From assembly GCF_030463535.1 (NCBI RefSeq), contig NC_132888.1:8351581-8415580 (forward strand): DNA of 64,000 bases, written 5' to 3'. Positions 35,191-44,665 of the stretch are shown piece after piece (the first letter of the stretch is position 1; every line of letters starts with the position of its first letter). The notes below the pieces were generated by a model, which was not told the DNA's origin, searched no databases, and worked only from the letters and a program-made list of their open reading frames with translations. The position numbers and the translations under genes were made by a program. This stretch comes from Salminus brasiliensis (Eukaryota > Chordata > Actinopteri > Characiformes > Bryconidae).

Positions 35191-35384
35191 ATAACTTGAA
35201 TGTAAAACAGATCCTGTTGGAACAGTTCCAGGCAGAGTGGGATTGGTTAGGAATTAAGAGTTTAAAATGCTTGGGTGGCACCAGCGAGAGGTCAGCAGCC
35301 ATGTTCATAGTGCAAATAAAGCCCCTCTCATCCTTCCAGATTGCTGTCAGATGGATTTATCAACCCACATGTGCATTTGTGAGT

Positions 35385-35429
35385 GTGTGTGTGAGTGTGT
35401 GTGTGAGTGTGTGTGTGTGTGTGTGTGTC
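35385..35429. repeat. (GT)n microsatellite
   Basis: GT repeats interrupted by GA. Confidence 0.9.
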
Positions 35430-35884
35430 AACTGGTGTCAGTCAGAGCTGCACACATTCAGCCGTTCAGCCGTTCTGCTAGTAGGCTGTTGTAGGCAGCT
35501 GTTAAGGGTGCAGTCTGAGGGTTTCTTCTGTTGATGAGTGACTCAGACTAAAGCCTCATGTCAGAGATACCCCTTAACTCACTGCAGTCTTCAATGACTT
35601 AAGACATGTCTGAAAGAAGCCTGACTCGGTTGTAAATATCCCCCCTCCCTCCTTTGATGAGAAGCGGGTGAGTCACCAAGGCATAAACTCTTTCACTGTG
35701 TAAACTGTGAGCATCTAAGCACACATCCCTCTACATCTGGAGCTCACTCACAGCTCAAATGTGCTGGGTTTAAAACCCTACTGAATCCACTGAGCACTGG
35801 ACTGGAGCATTGACTGAGTGCTGCACAGTCAATCAGTAGCAGGCTGCTGTCCTCCAGTGGTCATCATGGTACATTACATATTGC
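35430..35884. other. Unique intergenic DNA
   Basis: No gene or repeat is recognised. Confidence 0.5.
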
Positions 35885-36245
35885 ATAACTGATGTTTGTG
35901 GACGCCCCTTTGAATGAATGCATTCAGCTACTTTAAGGTAGCACCCATTGCTGCTACAGATGTGCAAATGCACACATACACACACAGCTTGTCTAGTTCC
36001 TGTTGAGAAGTATTACCAATAGAATAGGACTCAATAGAGCAGATAAACAGGAACCTATTGGCACCATGCTGCCTAATGCCAGGCGTGGTCTAGAGGGGTA
36101 TAAAGCCCCTCAGCATTGAGCTGTAGAGCAGTGGAAGAACTGTGTTCTCTGGGTTGATGGATTGTTCACCATCTAATACATTTGTGAGGAGTTGGGGTGG
36201 TGATCATCCAACATCCTGACCTCTCTAATGTTCTTGTCCCTGGTA
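35885..36245 (-). mobile_element. MITE family M1, 5'-truncated, minus strand
   Basis: It starts with the right terminus inverted (GATGTTTGTGGACGCCCC), then GAATGCATTCAGCTAC, CAGATGTGCAAATGCACAC, GCCAGGCGTGGTCTAGAGGG and ATCATCCAACATCCTGACCT. The outer TIR with the GGACAAAAGTATTGGGACA motif is absent, and the copy stops inside the ATGTTCTTGTC block. Confidence 0.8.
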
Positions 36246-37274
36246 GGACTGTCCTATGAAGGCTCCTTCTTAGTAGTCTATGGGTCACGCAAATGGACCA
36301 GTCTAGCAAAGTGGTTTGATGACATCACCAGAAAGGTCCCGTCTCTTGCAATTGCAGTGCCAAACTTTGGGCCTGTTGCATTGTACCTCTTGCTTTTTTA
36401 TTTCTTCATGGAAATGAATTGGAACTCTGCTCCGGAGGCTCTGGAGGCTCCGGAGTTGTATGTGAACTGAGAACTGCCTGGAAGGATACATCAGTTGTGT
36501 CCTCAAATTCACTCCGAACTGCATTTCTAGGCTGTATACAAAGTGTTCTTGACTTTGGAACAGCTTTCTCTGATGCAGCGGTCAAGAAATGCAGCCTTCC
36601 TCAGCTTTGGAGAACTGCTAGAGCTTTGAGGTTCACAGTTTGTCACTTACCTCTACTCTCATTGTTCCTCTGTGCCAAGATAAACACAGCCTTCCATTCT
36701 GGGACACCGTTAATAATAAACTCCATCATTAATAGGACAGTTTGTCGTTTTCCTGCTTTAATAAACAGCTTATTACTTATGTAGAATAGATCGCATGTCG
36801 AATGTCAATCAGGCCTTTCCTCCTCCTCGTCACAGCAGGATAGAGTTCCTAGCTAACAGCCATCAGCACAAAAGCCATAAACTTTATGATCCCTGTTTAG
36901 GCCGTGCTTTCTGAGTTGGACCGTACTGCAAACACTACAGTGACCCCCTGACCACAGCAGATAAACATTCCTGTCACTCACAGTTTGATGTTTTGAGTAA
37001 TTTAGTAACTCTCCCACAAAGTCAGACAGTTGGCTCAGTGCTCTATGAATAGTAACAGACATGTTGTCATGCAGAGCAGGGGTGGGGGGGTGGGGGGGTG
37101 GCAGGATCTGGCTCGGATCCCTGGCCGCAGTCGGCCTGTCTGGACTGGGATTAAGAGAAAGGCCTTGAATCACATCCTCCAACAGGGAGGCATCCGTTTT
37201 CTCCAGGCAGTTCCTTTCACTCTTCTTTACTGGAATCTCCTCCTTCTGCAGACCCCGAGGAGGGTGGTCCCCTT
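36246..37274. other. Unique intergenic DNA
   Basis: A plus-strand frame at 36228-36470 and a minus-strand frame at 36853-37182 are open for 80 and 109 codons, but they show no family or splice context. A poly-G patch lies at 37081-37098. Confidence 0.45.
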
Positions 37275-37425
37275 GGAGAGTTCTCTCTCTCTCTTGCTCC
37301 TCCCCCCTTCTTTCTCCTTCTCGCTCTCTCTCTCTCTATATACTTTTCTATCTTTCTTAGTCTCTCCCTCCTCGCTCTTTCTCTCTGCCCCCCCCCCCCT
37401 TCCCCCTCCAAGTAGGCCATCACAG
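37275..37425. repeat. CT-rich tract with poly-C
   Basis: CTCTCTC and CTCC words fill the tract. A run of about 12 C lies at 37388-37399. A second (CT)n patch lies at 37578-37612. Confidence 0.9.
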
Positions 37426-38017
37426 GCCCGTGACCGCCAACCTCAGCCTGCCAGTCTGCCGTATCCCTCTGTACGTCTCTTTCCAAGAATAAATCAAACG
37501 CACCACGGCTTTCAGGGAGTGTATCTCAGTTTGATCTTGTCAAGTGTAGCTACTGAACACACCACAAGAATGTTAAACTCTCTCTCTGTCTCTCTCTCTC
37601 TTTCTCTCTCCATAAGCGAGTGCCTCAAATACTGTCATTTATAGTGCATTTTTTCTACGGTTATTTTTTTACCGGCTGAAAATAGAACTTTAAGAGAAGT
37701 GTGAGAAGCTGAAATGACAGCCGAGGTGACTGTCTTGATCAAACCGAGGAACTGTCTTCTGTCTTTTTAGTTAGTTTGCCTCTATTCCCCAGAAGACTTC
37801 TATTTATATCTGCTGTTTGAGTGAGACGAGCTACCAGAGAAGGAAACCTTCACTATGAATTTCATGCCTACACATTAGCATCACTACCTATTAGCACTGA
37901 ATTATCCTGTTCAACAACACTCAAACAACCTTGCTATACGTTTATAACAGGATAGCATAGGCTAGTCAACCCATTCACAAATCTGGTATTGTGGTAAATG
38001 GCCATATATGCACATAC

Positions 38018-38060
38018 ATCAGCCATAACATTAGCACCACTGACAGGTGAAGTGAAAAAT
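38018..38060 (+). mobile_element. Tc1-like (family T1) terminal fragment
   Basis: CCATAACATTAGCACCACTG and ACAGGTGAAGTGA match the start of the family T1 copy at 56555. Only the terminal 40 bases or so remain. Confidence 0.65.
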
Positions 38061-38127
38061 ATGTATATGTTTATACACATTGATGTATGGCTAAAATAGA
38101 TGTCCCATTTAAAATGTATATTTCAAA

Positions 38128-38665
38128 ATGTTAGATATTAGATTAGATATGCATTCATATCAGTCTAAGTTGAGTCATGTCACTCCTCTACTGCGTTCTC
38201 TTCACTGGCTTCCTGTAGCTGCTGCCCACATCAGATGTAAAACCCTGATGCTGGCCTACAAAGCCAAGAGTGAACCAGCCCCTCCATCCACGTGGCAATG
38301 GTCAAAAGCCGATCTGCACCAAGAGCCCTTCCAGCTTCAAGTACGGCTCGGCTCGACCCGCCATCCCTTAAGATCCACGGAAGACAAACGTCCAGGCTTT
38401 TTAATCTGTCCTGCACCAAAGTGGTGGAACGAGCCTCCCCTGGGTGTCCGAACGGCAGACCTGACTGAAGACCCTACCTCCTCCGAGAGTACTTTGGCGA
38501 AGTGTAGTGACGAGTATTGTGGTCTCCATACTGACTACTGTAGTTTAGTAGTATCTAAGCTTAGAGGGATCATTTGGATCCTAGTCTATACAAACTAGTT
38601 CTTTCTGAATAAAGATGGAGAAGAATGTCTGCTAAATGCCTTAAATGTAAATGTATATATTTACA
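38128..38665 (+). pseudogene. L2-like LINE 3' end, decayed reverse transcriptase C-terminus
   Basis: The frame at 38128-38520 encodes [20 protein letters not shown], then RCKTLMLAYKA, and later CPAPKWWNEPP followed by VRTADLTEDP. This is the C-terminal region of L2-type reverse transcriptases (H.TP.L..LHWLPV...I..K...L.YK). A GAATGTCTGCTAAATGCC tail with ATGTAAATGTA repeats ends it at about 38655. The polymerase core is missing. It is the plus-strand counterpart of 50447-51180. Confidence 0.85.
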
Positions 38666-38934
38666 TATTTCTTGTATATACTTCTAGCTATATGTCATAT
38701 GTTTTAAATCTATATATTGACATAATGAAGATTTCTATATTGGAAGATTGTAATTATGCCTTCTCAGGTGCTTAAATATGCAGGAATGTTTCTGTTGTGG
38801 TATCAAACTGTTGTAAACATTGACCTGCTTAGTTTCAATTAGCTATCAATGTCAATTAGCTAACAGCATATTCCAGTGTAGTCGTATGGATAGACTAATT
38901 ACATGAGGATCTGTATACAATACTAAAAGCTTTA
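38666..38934. other. Unique intergenic DNA
   Basis: AT-rich, with no gene or family recognised. Confidence 0.5.
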
Positions 38935-39240
38935 TGTCCCATATGGCTTCTCTGAATGGCCCAGTTCTGGCTCACATACATTCTACGCATTCGTCCACAG
39001 TGACAGTGATGACTTAGTTCAAATCTGGGACGCAGGTGGGTACAGTTAGGCCGCTTTTGCTGTACCAACATTTCACATGGTAGGCTTCATGTGAGCCACA
39101 TGTGGCCTGGGGTTCAAATGCCATGACAAACCTGGCTGCTGCATCTGGGTTTGAGCCCGTAATACATTTGTCATTGCCGTAACTAACCCGTAAGTATTTG
39201 GGCCAGAATCGTCTGCTATCTGGGATGAAGCCATTTTCCT
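38935..39240. repeat. TGTGGCC/CTGGCCC-rich dispersed repeat
   Basis: GGCCCAGTTCTGGCTCACAT, GAGCCACATGTGGCCTGGGG and TTTGGGCCAGAATCGTCTGC recall, in part inverted, the words at 18885-19100. Confidence 0.45.
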
Positions 39241-40190
39241 CTCACAAAAGAAACAGGCATGATGAGGCGAATTGCTGCTGCTGGGTGTCAAAGCCTTTGA
39301 AAAAGGAAACCTGGCTGATTCAGTCACTCAGCTCTGCAGTGATCGCTCTGTACATTCTCACATAAATCTGTCTGAGATCACACCATTTTTTAATCTGTAG
39401 AACATGTCCACAACATGCCAACTATTAAATACCGTACTTACCAATAAAATAATTTCCCCTTCTACTTTAAATGCAAACGTATGAGACATGTTTGATCATG
39501 TTAGTCATTTTGTTTGAATGATCCTTCTCTGCTTTAGGAGAAAAAAATGACTCCACTGACATATCCTGTGCGTATCACTCACAACAGGCTGGCAGTAAAT
39601 CAATCAGTTGAGGAATTCACTCCGGTTTAATGGATATAAAGGGAGAGACGTGTCAGAGGTGTCATGTCATAAAATGTACAATCATGTCTCATTTAGGGGC
39701 AGGTCAGCTTTGTAGTCGACTAAGAAGTAATCTTTTTTTTGGTGAAACCTTGTAGTTTTAGATTATTTTATTTTATTTTAGTCCTGTATGTTTTGATAAA
39801 CCACATATATTGTATCTATTCCAAATTAATAAATGTACTGCTGAATATTAGTATATTATATTTTAGAATATGGCCTTCAGCCAGCCTGTTTAGATGTTGG
39901 GTGATGAAGACTGATCTACTTCTGTCCTTCTGATGTTTCATCCATTTCAACTATGATTCCTGTTAGAACTGAATTAATATAATAATATAATAAAGGCATC
40001 TTATCAACACGTAATATTAATATCAAAATTAGATTAACAGTATATATAATACAATAAAGCACACATTTCTCTCAGATATGAGCAGTTTTTATTATAATTA
40101 GGTGTTTAAAGAATAAACACTTATAGAATATAATTCAGGCATTCATGAAATCATGCAAGTTATTCAAAAAGGTACAATTTACACACATTA
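39241..40190. other. Unique, partly AT-rich intergenic DNA
   Basis: 39740-40180 is strongly AT-rich. A TTTTATTAT motif at 40087 would read as a polyadenylation signal (AATAAAA) on the minus strand about 1 kb beyond the bhlha9 stop, but AT-rich DNA gives such motifs often. Confidence 0.45.
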
Positions 40191-40668
40191 CACATTATAT
40201 GCCAAAATGTTTGTGGACACCCACTCTAATGAATGTTTTGAGGTTGTACCCATTGCTGACACAGATGTTCAAATGCAAACACTGTAGAATTGCCCTGCCA
40301 ATAAAATAGGACAGCTAAACATGAACCTGTTGGCATCATGCCTAATGCCACACATGTGCTAAAGGGGTATAAAGCCCCCCAGCATTGATCTGTGGTATGA
40401 TAGAGCTCTATCCAATACATTTGGGATGTGTTGGGGAGTTGGTGCTACTTGGTAATCATCCAACATCCTGACCTCACAATGACCTCACTAATGTTCTTGT
40501 CAATTGCTGAATGCAATCAAATCCTCATTGCAATGTTCCAAAATCTAGTAGAAAGCCTCCCCTGGACAGTGGAGACCAATAAAAGCAAAAGCAGGATGGA
40601 TTTTTTTCATCCTGACCCTAATTTCAGAAAAACAGAGCAGGTGTCCCAATACTTTTGTCCATATAGTG
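40191..40668 (-). mobile_element. MITE family M1, near full length, minus strand
   Basis: It begins CACATTATATGCCAAAATGT and ends AATACTTTTGTCCATATAGTG, the inverted terminal pair of the family. Between them are TACCCATTGCTGACACAG, ATAAAGCCCCCCAGCATTGA, ATCATCCAACATCCTGACCT and CAATGTTCCAAAATCTAGTAG. It lies about 160 bases from the vestigial bhlha9 copy. Confidence 0.85.
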
Positions 40669-40830
40669 CACTTACTGTAATATACAGTACATTTAACCTG
40701 AGATTAATTTTCCCATTCTTTCTTAAAGGTACACATTTCCCCATCATCATATTCCAACTGCTCAGGTCTAGACTAATACAAAAGGTGACCGATACAAGGT
40801 AACACTGCATTAAACTAATGTAGTCTGTGT

Positions 40831-40955
40831 ATCCTGGTACATCTGCATATGAGGAGATACCACATGTTAATGGGGGCTCTGGTTCTGGCCATAGTTGACT
40901 GGTTGGTCCAGAAATCCTTTCCGTTCTGTTCCTCCTCTTTTCCGGCACTCCCCCA
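40831..40955 (-). pseudogene. Vestigial partial copy of bhlha9 C-terminal coding region
   Basis: Read on the minus strand in the same frame as bhlha9, the segment encodes ECRKR, a short diverged stretch, then KGFLDQPVNYGQNQSPH, a TAA stop, and HVVSPHMQMYQD. The matching region of bhlha9 (residues 136-181) reads [23 protein letters not shown] and [12 protein letters not shown]. Over 40831-40920 against 41370-41459 I count about 14 mismatches in 90 bases. An in-frame loss of about 6 codons lies between the two blocks. The bHLH domain and the last 85 residues have no counterpart here. The copy is non-functional because of the stop and the missing domain. It is a fragment of a former duplicate, in tandem orientation. 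Confidence 0.85.
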
Positions 40956-40974
40956 AGGTGCCAATACTTTGGAG

Positions 40975-41050
40975 TTATGGAGGTTCTTTAAAGAGATGCC
41001 ACTTTTTTGGAACCACTTTTGGTGGTGAAATTATCTTTTGGATTTAGGAG
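40975..41050. repeat. GGTTCTTT foldback-family fragment
   Basis: GGAGGTTCTTTAAAGAG, ATGCCACTTTTTTGGAACC and ACTTTTGGTGG match the foldback family. It lies between the vestigial copy and the bhlha9 stop codon. Confidence 0.5.
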
Positions 41051-41111
41051 TAGTCTGTAAATGTCATAAGTGCACAGTCAACTAAGGTACTGTAGGTTCC
41101 ACTAGTGTCTG

Positions 41112-41912
41112 TCAGTGCATGCTGAGGGACTGCTGAAACCCTGAGCACTGCAGGTAACCCTGCTGCCAAGGGAACGGCACAGCAGAAGCATCCACAAAGC
41201 AGTCCATGTGGTCCTGATGGCAAGTTGCCTTGAAACCGTAATGATAACTAGTGGCTCCTCCATAGTGTGACTGAGCTAGGTCCTCCTGAGGGTGACCATA
41301 GTGTCTGTGGGTCATGTATGGCTGAGGACTTTGACTGTAGTGAGGGGAAGGAGCAGGGTTTACAGATCCATCCTGGAACATCTGCATCTGAGGAGACACC
41401 ATATGTTGATGGGGGCTCTGGCTCTGGCTGTAGTTCGTTGGTTGGTCCATGAACCCTTTGGATGCTGCAGAACTCGGCTCCTTGTCTTTTAGTCTTGTCC
41501 TGCACTCAGGATGACCACAGGATGAGGTTTCAGCTCCTAAAAGCATGGACAGTGCTGATATGCGGTGGATGGCCCTGCGGAGAGTCGCAATCTTCGACAA
41601 GCGCTTGCCGTTCAGGTCATGCTTAAGGGTCGTGCGCAAAGCATTGAAGGCCTGATTGTAATCCAGGATCCGTTTGCGCTCCCGGACATTGGCTGCAACC
41701 CGCCGGGCTTTGGAACGAGGAGGCCGGCTGCGCTTCTTAGCAACTCTGGACATCTCGGCCTTGCTGGCCCGAGGTCCACCATCGCTTTCTGATGCAGGAG
41801 GTGATCCCTTCAGTGGTTCTTCACTGCTGCTGTCTTCTCCCAGGCCCAGTGGACAACTCTCTTGCTCATCCTCTGAGAATTCCGATTCTGTGCTGGTGCT
41901 GGACATGCTCAT
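41112..41912 (-). CDS. bhlha9: Class A basic helix-loop-helix protein 9
   Basis: This is a single-exon transcription factor of 266 residues. Residues 1-50 are acidic and Ser-rich. A basic stretch rich in Lys/Arg (59-71) leads into the bHLH domain at about 70-124. The DNA-binding basic part reads [13 protein letters not shown], with the E-box-contacting Glu at 78. Helix 1 is [14 protein letters not shown], the loop is KHDLNGK, and helix 2 is [25 protein letters not shown] motif (132-137) follows and resembles CGHxEC in mammalian BHLHA9. The C-terminal half is Gln/His/Ser/Tyr-rich and ends with a WQQGYL block, again similar to the mammalian end. In vertebrates BHLHA9 acts in the nucleus of limb or fin bud ectoderm. 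Human duplications around it are linked to split-hand/foot malformation with long-bone deficiency. The ATG at 41912 has A at -3 and is the first after an in-frame stop at 41928-41930. A second ATG is at 41906. The length exceeds human BHLHA9 (about 235) but fits a fish orthologue. The identification is strong and no splice signals interrupt the frame. Confidence 0.95.
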   Translation of the reverse strand: MSMSSTSTESEFSEDEQESCPLGLGEDSSSEEPLKGSPPASESDGGPRASKAEMSRVAKKRSRPPRSKARRVAANVRERKRILDYNQAFNALRTTLKHDLNGKRLSKIATLRRAIHRISALSMLLGAETSSCGHPECRTRLKDKEPSSAASKGFMDQPTNYSQSQSPHQHMVSPQMQMFQDGSVNPAPSPHYSQSPQPYMTHRHYGHPQEDLAQSHYGGATSYHYGFKATCHQDHMDCFVDASAVPFPWQQGYLQCSGFQQSLSMH

Positions 41913-42095
41913 GTTTAGTAGAGCAACTCACCACGTTGAGCAAGACGACTGCGAGTGATGTGCCTTTGTGTCAAGTAGGTTGGGTCCACCAAACACCACA
42001 GAATCTTAAGCAGCGACTTCTTAGGTTCTCACCATCTCAGAATCCTCCCTCGTCTGCGGTTCGACTCACTTTGGCTCTGCCGGGACGAAAGGTGC

Positions 42096-42103
42096 TTTTA
42101 AAA
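42096..42103 (-). promoter_or_regulatory. TATA-like box upstream of bhlha9
   Basis: TTTTAAAA, flanked by C and G, lies 184 bases upstream of the ATG. It would place transcription start near 42068 and give a 5' UTR of about 155 bases. It sits in a locally GC-rich patch. This is inference from position and motif only. Confidence 0.45.
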
Positions 42104-42121
42104 GGCAGTCAGTGGGTGCAT

Positions 42122-42127
42122 CACGTG
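42122..42127. promoter_or_regulatory. CACGTG E-box near bhlha9 promoter
   Basis: A palindromic CACGTG lies about 20 bases upstream of the TATA-like box on the minus strand. It could bind bHLH or bHLH-ZIP factors. Confidence 0.4.
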
Positions 42128-42424
42128 GGCCACTCGCCTCCAAGCAAAGGTGTACTCTGTGTTTAGAAGAGGCCTCCAGGCAAATCCAGTCATCAGTCAA
42201 CAGCCCCTGACACACCTCCTCTATTCACACAGTCTGCAGCGTACTGTGATGAAAGTGAGCTGTGCAAGACTGAGGAAGGAATATAGTCAATTCTGGAGAG
42301 CAAAAATATCCACAAGGCATGTTTGTCCAAAGGTCTGAGATCAGCAGTGAAATCGCTTCTGTTTTGCATTCCAAGTTTTCTATTCTGAATAAGAATGTCA
42401 GCAAAGCACTTCGAGTGAACTCCC

Positions 42425-42515
42425 TTAAAAATAAAGGTATTTCACATGTTCCAAAAGTGGGTTTTCTATGGCACTGCTCAAAGAAGCCTCTGAGCACCTT
42501 CGGTTTTTTTCAGAG
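42425..42515. repeat. GGTTCTTT foldback-family fragment
   Basis: ATGTTCCAAAAGTGGGTTTTC, TATGGCACTGCTCAAAGAAG and GAGCACCTTCGGTTTTTTTC match one end of the family, about 300 bases above the TATA-like box of bhlha9. Confidence 0.5.
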
Positions 42516-44640
42516 TGGACATTAGCATTTGGCCCCCTTTCGCTGTAATGGCAATGTGCACTCAAGCTGCCATGGACATCACTCTCTACAAGAGCTTCTG
42601 ATAAATAGACCAAGTCCATCTAAAAGTCATCTGAACTCAAGATTAGATATGAGGAATAAGACAAAAATATTGTTATATAATTATTTTATACAAAAATAAT
42701 TCAATATTTTTGTATAAAAGCATTAATATGGTCAGCGGCACAAATTACACTTAAATATTTACCGAGAAATATTTCATCTTGACGTTACTTCATTAAAACT
42801 TTTTGTCTGTTTTAACTTTTCAGACACTTCAAAATGTCCTCAGACATTTGTGTGTCGTTACATAAATACTGTATCAGTCAAAAGTTTGGACACAATTGGT
42901 TGAAAGTGTGCTGAACGTCATCATCTTAAAAATATCATCTTAACAACACAAAACGTAATTAGGATGTCGTGGCTGGGGGGTTCAAGTAGGCCGAAGTTGT
43001 AAGGTGAACTGAAATGAGGCTATTAGATAAAGGAGAGATTGTGGCTATTTATTGATCTTATTAAAATGAGTAAATGTTGATGTATTAATGTACATTGGCA
43101 CACTGTAGGTGCAGGATTTCCAGCCACAACATCCTACAGTGGATACCCATGTGTCCCCAGTGCCCTCTTTTTTCAAGTATGGTCACTACTATGGTATATA
43201 CATTTATAAATACACTAATTACATTTAAATGTTTACCATTAAATTTTAATTACTTTGAAATCTTTACCATTAAATGTTTACCATACGTCAATATTTCTTC
43301 TTCATTTTACTGCACAATAACTTTTCAGTGTTTTCTCTGCTTTTCTCTCTATTTAGAAATTATAATTACATGTTGATCTATTTCATTTACTTCCAGTAAC
43401 AGAATTGAAAACTACAAGTCTGTCTTTTTAACAATTACCTACTGCATGCCAGCTGACGCCATGAAAATTCCATTACCGACAAAAGAATGAAGGTCATCAT
43501 CAGTCATGTTCATTCACATTTGTGAGGAATTATGCTGAAGTAGATAATAACTGACTCATTTCTACTTTAATTAGACTGCTGTGCTTTAATACTGCCTTAT
43601 CCTATGCCAAACGTTAAAACGACTTAACATGCAGGTTATGATAATCCATCCGAGTGCGGAGAAAAACTGACCTTATAATGATAAAATGACTTTTCACGAG
43701 TCGGTAGATCATCTATAATTCATAAAATCTGCTTTTCGTGCAGAAGAGGTAGAGTTTTCATCTAGGCGGATCGAGATGGATCACCGTTGCTTTAGTCAAG
43801 GCCTTTGGAGAAAAAAGCTGAGCACTCATCACAAATTACAGTTTCATCTGACGGTTCTCTGAAATGCTCTACTTCACAGCGTCTCACCTCTCCTGTGTCT
43901 ATCACTTCTGTACCTGTGTAGGACCACAATTAGCACTGAAATTGAATGTGGTCACTGGCCTCAGGAAAGCACACGGACATTTGGGTGGCCTATAAAAGAA
44001 CTGGTTGAAAAGGACTTAAATATTTTCCAGTAGCTTCTCCATCTGGTGTCTTCTTTTATCCCCGTCCTCCTCTGTGTAGCCACCCTCAGCTGTCAGATTG
44101 TTTCTGAGAGGAGCAGAACTGTTTGTCCAAACATGTAGATGGCAGTATTTTGAAGCTCTAATAATAGGATGCCGTGCATGTCTGAGCACCTAACTGTGCT
44201 GTTTCCATTTATTATTTATGGCTCTTTTTAATTAATTATTGTTTGCTTTCCCTGCTTTCTTCTTTAGAGCTGGCAAAATGTCTCAAAGCCTTGTTAACAG
44301 TAGAAGGCAACGTTCTTTCTGGAGTACCTAGATCTAATTAATCAGCACGGTTTAGTGCCAGCTAATCACTTCACACCTGATGATGCAATCTAACTAGTCT
44401 ACTGAATGAAACACTTGAGCCATTTATTTAAAAGGCCTGGAGTCAAAGGTGGCTCACTTACAGTACACTCCTCAAATTTGATGTCAAAAAAGGGCTCTTA
44501 TGAACATGGGGCATCTTTTCCTAAATATTTTCTTAACCCTTAAAACAGCCTATGGCCTGCCAGTGAGTCATAAGTGTTATTACAACTTCTATGACCAAAG
44601 AATAGCTCCACCAGTCCAGGGACTGAACCAATCCCATATA
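42516..44640. other. Unique DNA upstream of bhlha9, possibly regulatory
   Basis: An AT-rich inverted repeat lies at about 42665-42715. A transposon-terminus-like TCAAAAGTTTGGACACAATTGG lies at 42877-42898. From 43430 to 44420 the DNA is repeat-poor with many TAAT and TAATTA cores, which would fit conserved enhancers of bhlha9. No gene is recognised. Confidence 0.4.
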
Positions 44641-44665
44641 AGAAAACACTGATGTCAGGATCTTC

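Noticed and set aside
36228..36470. 80-codon frame with a hydrophobic segment (VALYLLLFYFFME)
   Set aside because: Its start lies in the M1 MITE, it has no recognisable family, and one hydrophobic stretch is expected by chance.
40607..40948. 113-codon minus-strand frame over the vestigial bhlha9 copy
   Set aside because: It is in a different frame from the bhlha9-like peptide and runs into a MITE. The real similarity is in the frame with the stop.
41248..41792. Frames on both strands overlapping bhlha9
   Set aside because: They are shadows of the GC-richer bhlha9 coding sequence in other frames.
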